Below, piece after piece: positions 5,960 through 8,231 of a DNA stretch of 8,231 nt. Positions within the stretch are counted from its first letter, which is position 1. Each line of letters opens with the position of its first letter. This DNA comes from an uncultured bacterium (lineage in GTDB: Bacteria > Hydrogenedentota > Hydrogenedentia > Hydrogenedentales > CAITNO01). A program made the position numbers and the translations under genes. The stretch lies in contig CALDSM010000605.1 in the NCBI GenBank assembly GCA_937923585.1, positions 1 through 8,231 of the forward strand. The letters are read 5' to 3'. A model generated the notes under the pieces. That model saw only the letters and a program-made list of their open reading frames with translations. It was not told the DNA's origin and did not search any database.

Positions 5960-7360
5960 TCAGTCGCTCAACTGGCCCGGGTCCAGGTCGCCGCCCTGCT
6001 GGCGGGGCGGGCCGCCGGGCCGTCTTCCGCCGCCACCGCGTCCCCGTCCGCCGCGGTTGCCGCGTCCGCGTCCGCCGCCGCCGCTCTGTCCCTGGCCGCG
6101 GGGCCGTCCGGGACGGGCGTTGATTGGGCTGATGACGACGGTGCGGTAGAGCGACTCGCCGAGGCTGGCGGTGCGCACTTCCGGATCATTGCGCAGGGTC
6201 ATGTGGATGATGCGGCGCTCCTGCGGGCTGAGCGGCTTGAGCCGTGCGGGCCGTCCGCTTTCCTTGACGCGGCCGGCGAAGTGCCGGGCCAGGTCTTCCA
6301 GCGTCTCGCGACGCCGGTCCACATAGCCCTCCACGTCAATCATGAAGCGTTCGGTGTTCTCCGCGGCGTCGCCCTGGGCGATCATGCGGTTGACCAGGTA
6401 CTGCATGGCGCCGAGCGTGCGGCCCTTGCGGCCGATGAGCATGGCGCTGTCCTGCGAGCGGACATCCAGCTTGGCCGCGCCGTCGTCGCTGCGCACAAAG
6501 GTCACTTCGGCCTCAATGCCCATCTTGACGATCAATTCCCGCAGGATGACCGCGGCCTCCTGGCCCTGCTCGTCTGTAATCGGCTCGAACGCCTCATCGG
6601 GGCGCTCCTCGCCGCCCGCCTCGGCCGCTTCGAGCGCATCCGTATCCTCAATCTCTTCCGGTGCGACGGGCGTGGCGGCGTCAAACTGCTCGAACTGTTC
6701 CGCGCGGCGGAGTGCGTCGAGCGCCTCCTCATGCACGTTCACGTGCCTGGGGCGGTCGCCCTCGGCGGCGTCATCCGCAACGGCGGGTTTGGGTGCGGGA
6801 CGGGGCTGCTGCTGCCGGGGCTGTTGCTGCTGCCCCTGCGGGCGTTCCGGGCGCGGTCCGCGCTGCTGTTGTCCCTGCCCCTGTCCCCTTTGCCCTTGGG
6901 GTCCGCCTGACCGCTGCTGCTGGGGTTTCTGCTGCTGCTTCTGTTGTCCCTGTTGTCCGGCGGGTTTCTGCTGCTGTTGTTGCCTCTGCTGCCCCTGCTG
7001 TGCGCCGGGGCGCTCGGGACGGTTGCGCTCACCGCCGCGCTCACCGCGGCCGTCACGCTGCTGCGCACCGGACCGCTGCTGCTGTCCGTCGCGGCTGTCG
7101 GGCTGGGGTCCGCGCTGCTGCTGTCCGCCCCGCTCGGGCCGTTGGCCGCGTCCGCCGCGCGAACGCGCGCCGCGGTCGTCTTCCAGATGTTCGACGGTCA
7201 GGCGCACCCGCACGGGGCGCGCTCCGAATCCAAAGAGCCCCTTGTTTCCCTCGTCCAAGACTTCGATCTTGTCCACTTCGTAGAGTTCAACGCCCAGTTC
7301 CTTCAGGGCGCTTTCCATTGCCTGCTCGCGGGTCTTACCGCTTGCTTCCACTGCTTTCAT
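5960..7360 (-). CDS. jag: Jag/KhpB RNA-binding protein (Jag_N-KH-R3H) with Gln-rich linker and RGG tail
   Basis: Jag (SpoIIIJ-associated, KhpB) is a cytoplasmic RNA-binding protein encoded beside yidC in many bacteria and linked to cell-division and envelope control. The start at 7360 follows a strong AAGGAG (7377-7372). Residues 1-54 are the Jag_N domain (MKAVEASGKTREQAMESALK; KGLFGFGARPVRVR). Residues 62-190 are a low-complexity linker of Gln, Arg, Gly and Pro with runs such as QQRQQQQQ. Residues 194-262 are acidic. The KH domain spans about 265-345, with the GxxG loop as IGRKGRTL (309-316). The R3H domain follows (about 346-412), with the R-x3-H signature at R382-H386 (ERRIIHMTL). The last 54 residues form an Arg-Gly tail with several RGG/RGR units. 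The common form is about 200-260 aa, so the excess comes from the linker and the tail. yidC lies upstream and mnmE 4 bases downstream. Confidence 0.95.
   Translation of the reverse strand: MKAVEASGKTREQAMESALKELGVELYEVDKIEVLDEGNKGLFGFGARPVRVRLTVEHLEDDRGARSRGGRGQRPERGGQQQRGPQPDSRDGQQQRSGAQQRDGRGERGGERNRPERPGAQQGQQRQQQQQKPAGQQGQQKQQQKPQQQRSGGPQGQRGQGQGQQQRGPRPERPQGQQQQPRQQQPRPAPKPAVADDAAEGDRPRHVNVHEEALDALRRAEQFEQFDAATPVAPEEIEDTDALEAAEAGGEERPDEAFEPITDEQGQEAAVILRELIVKMGIEAEVTFVRSDDGAAKLDVRSQDSAMLIGRKGRTLGAMQYLVNRMIAQGDAAENTERFMIDVEGYVDRRRETLEDLARHFAGRVKESGRPARLKPLSPQERRIIHMTLRNDPEVRTASLGESLYRTVVISPINARPGRPRGQGQSGGGGRGRGNRGGRGRGGGGRRPGGPPRQQGGDLDPGQLSD
6791..7177 (-). repeat. CAG-rich low-complexity tract within jag
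   Basis: The stretch encoding residues 62-190 of Jag is dominated by CAG (Gln) codons mixed with CGC/CGG (Arg), GGC/GGG (Gly) and CCC (Pro). On the plus strand it appears as CTGCTGTTG-type tracts, densest around 6810-7010 and again near 7060-7130. The repeats are imperfect and stay in frame with jag. Tracts like this expand and shrink by slippage, so the exact length may vary between strains and may be prone to short-read assembly error. Confidence 0.75.
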
Positions 7361-7379
7361 TCGATTGTCATCTCCTTGA

Positions 7380-7420
7380 CAGGCCGCATTGGCCTGGGTG
7401 CCGGGGCGCTCTCGGCCCCG
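7380..7420 (-). other. Two short hairpins in the yidC-jag spacer
   Basis: The 78-base spacer between yidC and jag contains CAGGCC-gcatt-GGCCTG (7380-7396, 6-bp stem) and CGGGGC-N7-GCCCCG (7402-7420, 6-bp stem). The first begins 3 bases from the jag ribosome-binding site. Neither is followed by a T-run, so they are not convincing terminators. They could tune mRNA processing or jag translation, or be chance stems in GC-rich DNA. Confidence 0.3.
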
Positions 7421-7438
7421 TTGGAGACTGCACCGGCG

Positions 7439-8185
7439 CTACTCGCTGTGCGTGCCGCGGCCGCCCCGCCGCTGGTCCTTTTCGCGCCGCAATTCGCGGG
7501 CCGCTTCGCGTTTTCGTGCCTGAGCCGCGGCATAGAAGTGCTGCGGACGGTGTGCAGTCTTGCTTTTCTTCTTCGTCGTGTCCACTTTGATGTCCATGCG
7601 CTGGATGATCTGGCTTTGCGCGATGCCGAAGATGGTGCTCACCAGGATGTACAGGTTCAGCCCGGAGGCGAAGTTGTACATGAAGAGCGAGAACATGACC
7701 GGCATGAACCGCATGATCATCTTCTGCTGCGGGTTCTGCATGGCCGTCGCCGAGGGGTTCATAAACTCCGTGCTGAGCAGCATCGCGACGGCGCCCAGGA
7801 TGGGCAGCAGGTTGACCGCGTCAATCGGCCCGCCCCCGAAGGGGAACGGGATCGAGAAGGGCAGCGGGAACAGGCGGTCCGGCTCGGAAAGGTCCGCCAT
7901 CCACAGGAAGGGCGCCCGGCGCAGTTCAAAGGCGCTCCAGAGCATGCGGTAGAGCGTGATGAACACGGGCATTTGCAGCAGCAGGGGCAGGCATCCGCCA
8001 AAGGGGTTCACGCCCCGCTCGCGGTACAGCTCCATCATCCGCTTCTGCATTTCCTGCTGGTCGTCGCCGACTTCCTGCTTGATCTTCTCCATCTCGGGTG
8101 CCAGCGCGCTCATCCGCTTCATGCTCATCATGCTCTTCCACGTGAGCGGGAAGACCGCAATGCGGACAAGCAGGGTGAGGAAGAT
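7439..8185 (-). CDS. yidC: Membrane protein insertase YidC, C-terminal part; 5' end lost at contig end
   Basis: YidC/Oxa1 inserts proteins into the cytoplasmic membrane, alone or with SecYEG. The 248 genomic residues cover the conserved insertase core. They begin IFLTLLVRIAVFPLTWKSMM, in which Arg8 is the conserved positive residue of the hydrophilic groove. The cytoplasmic helical hairpin follows (MKRMSALAPEMEKIKQEVGD to YRERGVNPFGGCLPLLLQMP, including NPFGGCLP). Further membrane helices are seen at PVFITLYRML, AVNLLPILGAVAMLLSTEFM, MIMRFMPVMFSLFMYNFASG and LNLYILVSTIFGIAQSQII. A long basic tail (KKKSKTAHRPQ to the end) may contact ribosomes. The frame continues into 8186-8203, but those codons read MCSSDL, which is translated adapter and not protein. 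The first TM helix and any periplasmic domain are missing from this contig. jag begins 78 bases downstream. Confidence 0.95.
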   Translation of the reverse strand: MFLTLLVRIAVFPLTWKSMMSMKRMSALAPEMEKIKQEVGDDQQEMQKRMMELYRERGVNPFGGCLPLLLQMPVFITLYRMLWSAFELRRAPFLWMADLSEPDRLFPLPFSIPFPFGGGPIDAVNLLPILGAVAMLLSTEFMNPSATAMQNPQQKMIMRFMPVMFSLFMYNFASGLNLYILVSTIFGIAQSQIIQRMDIKVDTTKKKSKTAHRPQHFYAAAQARKREAARELRREKDQRRGGRGTHSE

Positions 8186-8186
8186 G

Positions 8187-8231
8187 AGATCGGAAGAGCA
8201 CACGTCTGAACTCCAGTCACGATCAGATCTC
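8187..8231 (+). other. Illumina TruSeq adapter read-through (artefact)
   Basis: From 8187 the sequence reads AGATCGGAAGAGCACACGTC, continues with TGAACTCCAGTCAC, then the six-base index GATCAG (TruSeq index 9), then ATCTC, the next bases of the same adapter. All 45 bases agree with the adapter as I know it. This is library-preparation sequence assembled onto the contig end and should be trimmed. In the three minus-strand frames such read-through yields the false N-termini MCSSDL and MLFRS, and on the plus strand the false C-terminus EIGRAHV. Confidence 0.97.

Noticed and set aside
5729..6910. Plus-strand frame of 393 codons across the mnmE/jag junction
   Set aside because: Antisense to two well-supported genes and without motifs of its own.
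6342..7283. Plus-strand frame encoding a Cys-rich protein with CCC-type runs
   Set aside because: It is the complement of the CAG-rich Jag linker; the Cys runs come from reading the tract in the wrong frame and strand.
8186..8203. ATG at 8203-8201 as the start of yidC
   Set aside because: The ATG and the following codons (MCSSDL) lie in adapter sequence; YidC has conserved sequence upstream that is missing here.
6944..8209. Long plus-strand frame (421 codons) ending in EIGRAHV
   Set aside because: It is antisense to yidC and jag, has no recognisable domain, and its C-terminus is translated adapter. Long antisense frames are expected in high-GC DNA.

Overview
The window is about 8.2 kb of high-GC bacterial DNA with six protein genes and no RNA gene or mobile element that I can see. 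It looks like one end of a metagenomic contig. The last 45 bases (8187-8231) are not genomic: they match an Illumina TruSeq adapter including a six-base index, and they cut through yidC. Genomic sequence therefore stops at 8186.

Layout. On the plus strand, positions 2-1138 hold the C-terminal two thirds of a GH32-like glycosidase cut by the window start. A DUF6599-type secreted protein follows at 1231-2115, after a gap carrying a 9-bp tandem repeat (1158-1202). The other genes are on the minus strand. Read in their own direction they are yidC (8185-7439, 5' end lost), jag/khpB (7360-5960), mnmE (5955-4555), a padR-type regulator (4354-4019) and a large HAAS-domain membrane protein (3983-2223), which converges on the DUF6599 gene.

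How the genes work together. yidC-jag-mnmE is the conserved block often found near the replication origin in bacteria: membrane insertase, KH/R3H RNA-binding protein, and tRNA wobble-uridine modification GTPase. The usual next gene, mnmG, is absent. Instead there is a pair of strong hairpins (4492-4528) and then an independent two-gene operon. That operon has a near-perfect sigma-70 promoter (TTGACA, 17 bp, TATACT) whose -10 element sits inside a 13-bp dyad, which suggests PadR autoregulation. PadR next to a HAAS-domain membrane protein is a recurrent pairing. Here the HAAS protein is unusually long, with one membrane segment, a large helical extracytoplasmic region and a pseudopilin-like C-terminal module.

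Organism. The high GC, the DUF6599 protein, the GH32-like sugar hydrolase and the HAAS protein with its 'YPDTLQAL...GKPLLYRKEGEG...SAGMNLRDDGG' tail suggest an uncultured lineage of the Planctomycetota / Hydrogenedentota / Lentisphaerota kind. This is an impression from protein style, not a phylogenetic result.

The most notable observations are the promoter/operator architecture of the padR operon, the Gln-rich and RGG-rich disordered regions of Jag, the composite HAAS protein, non-canonical residues at two GH32 catalytic motifs, and the adapter read-through that would create a false yidC N-terminus. I found no convincing evidence of a wholly new system.
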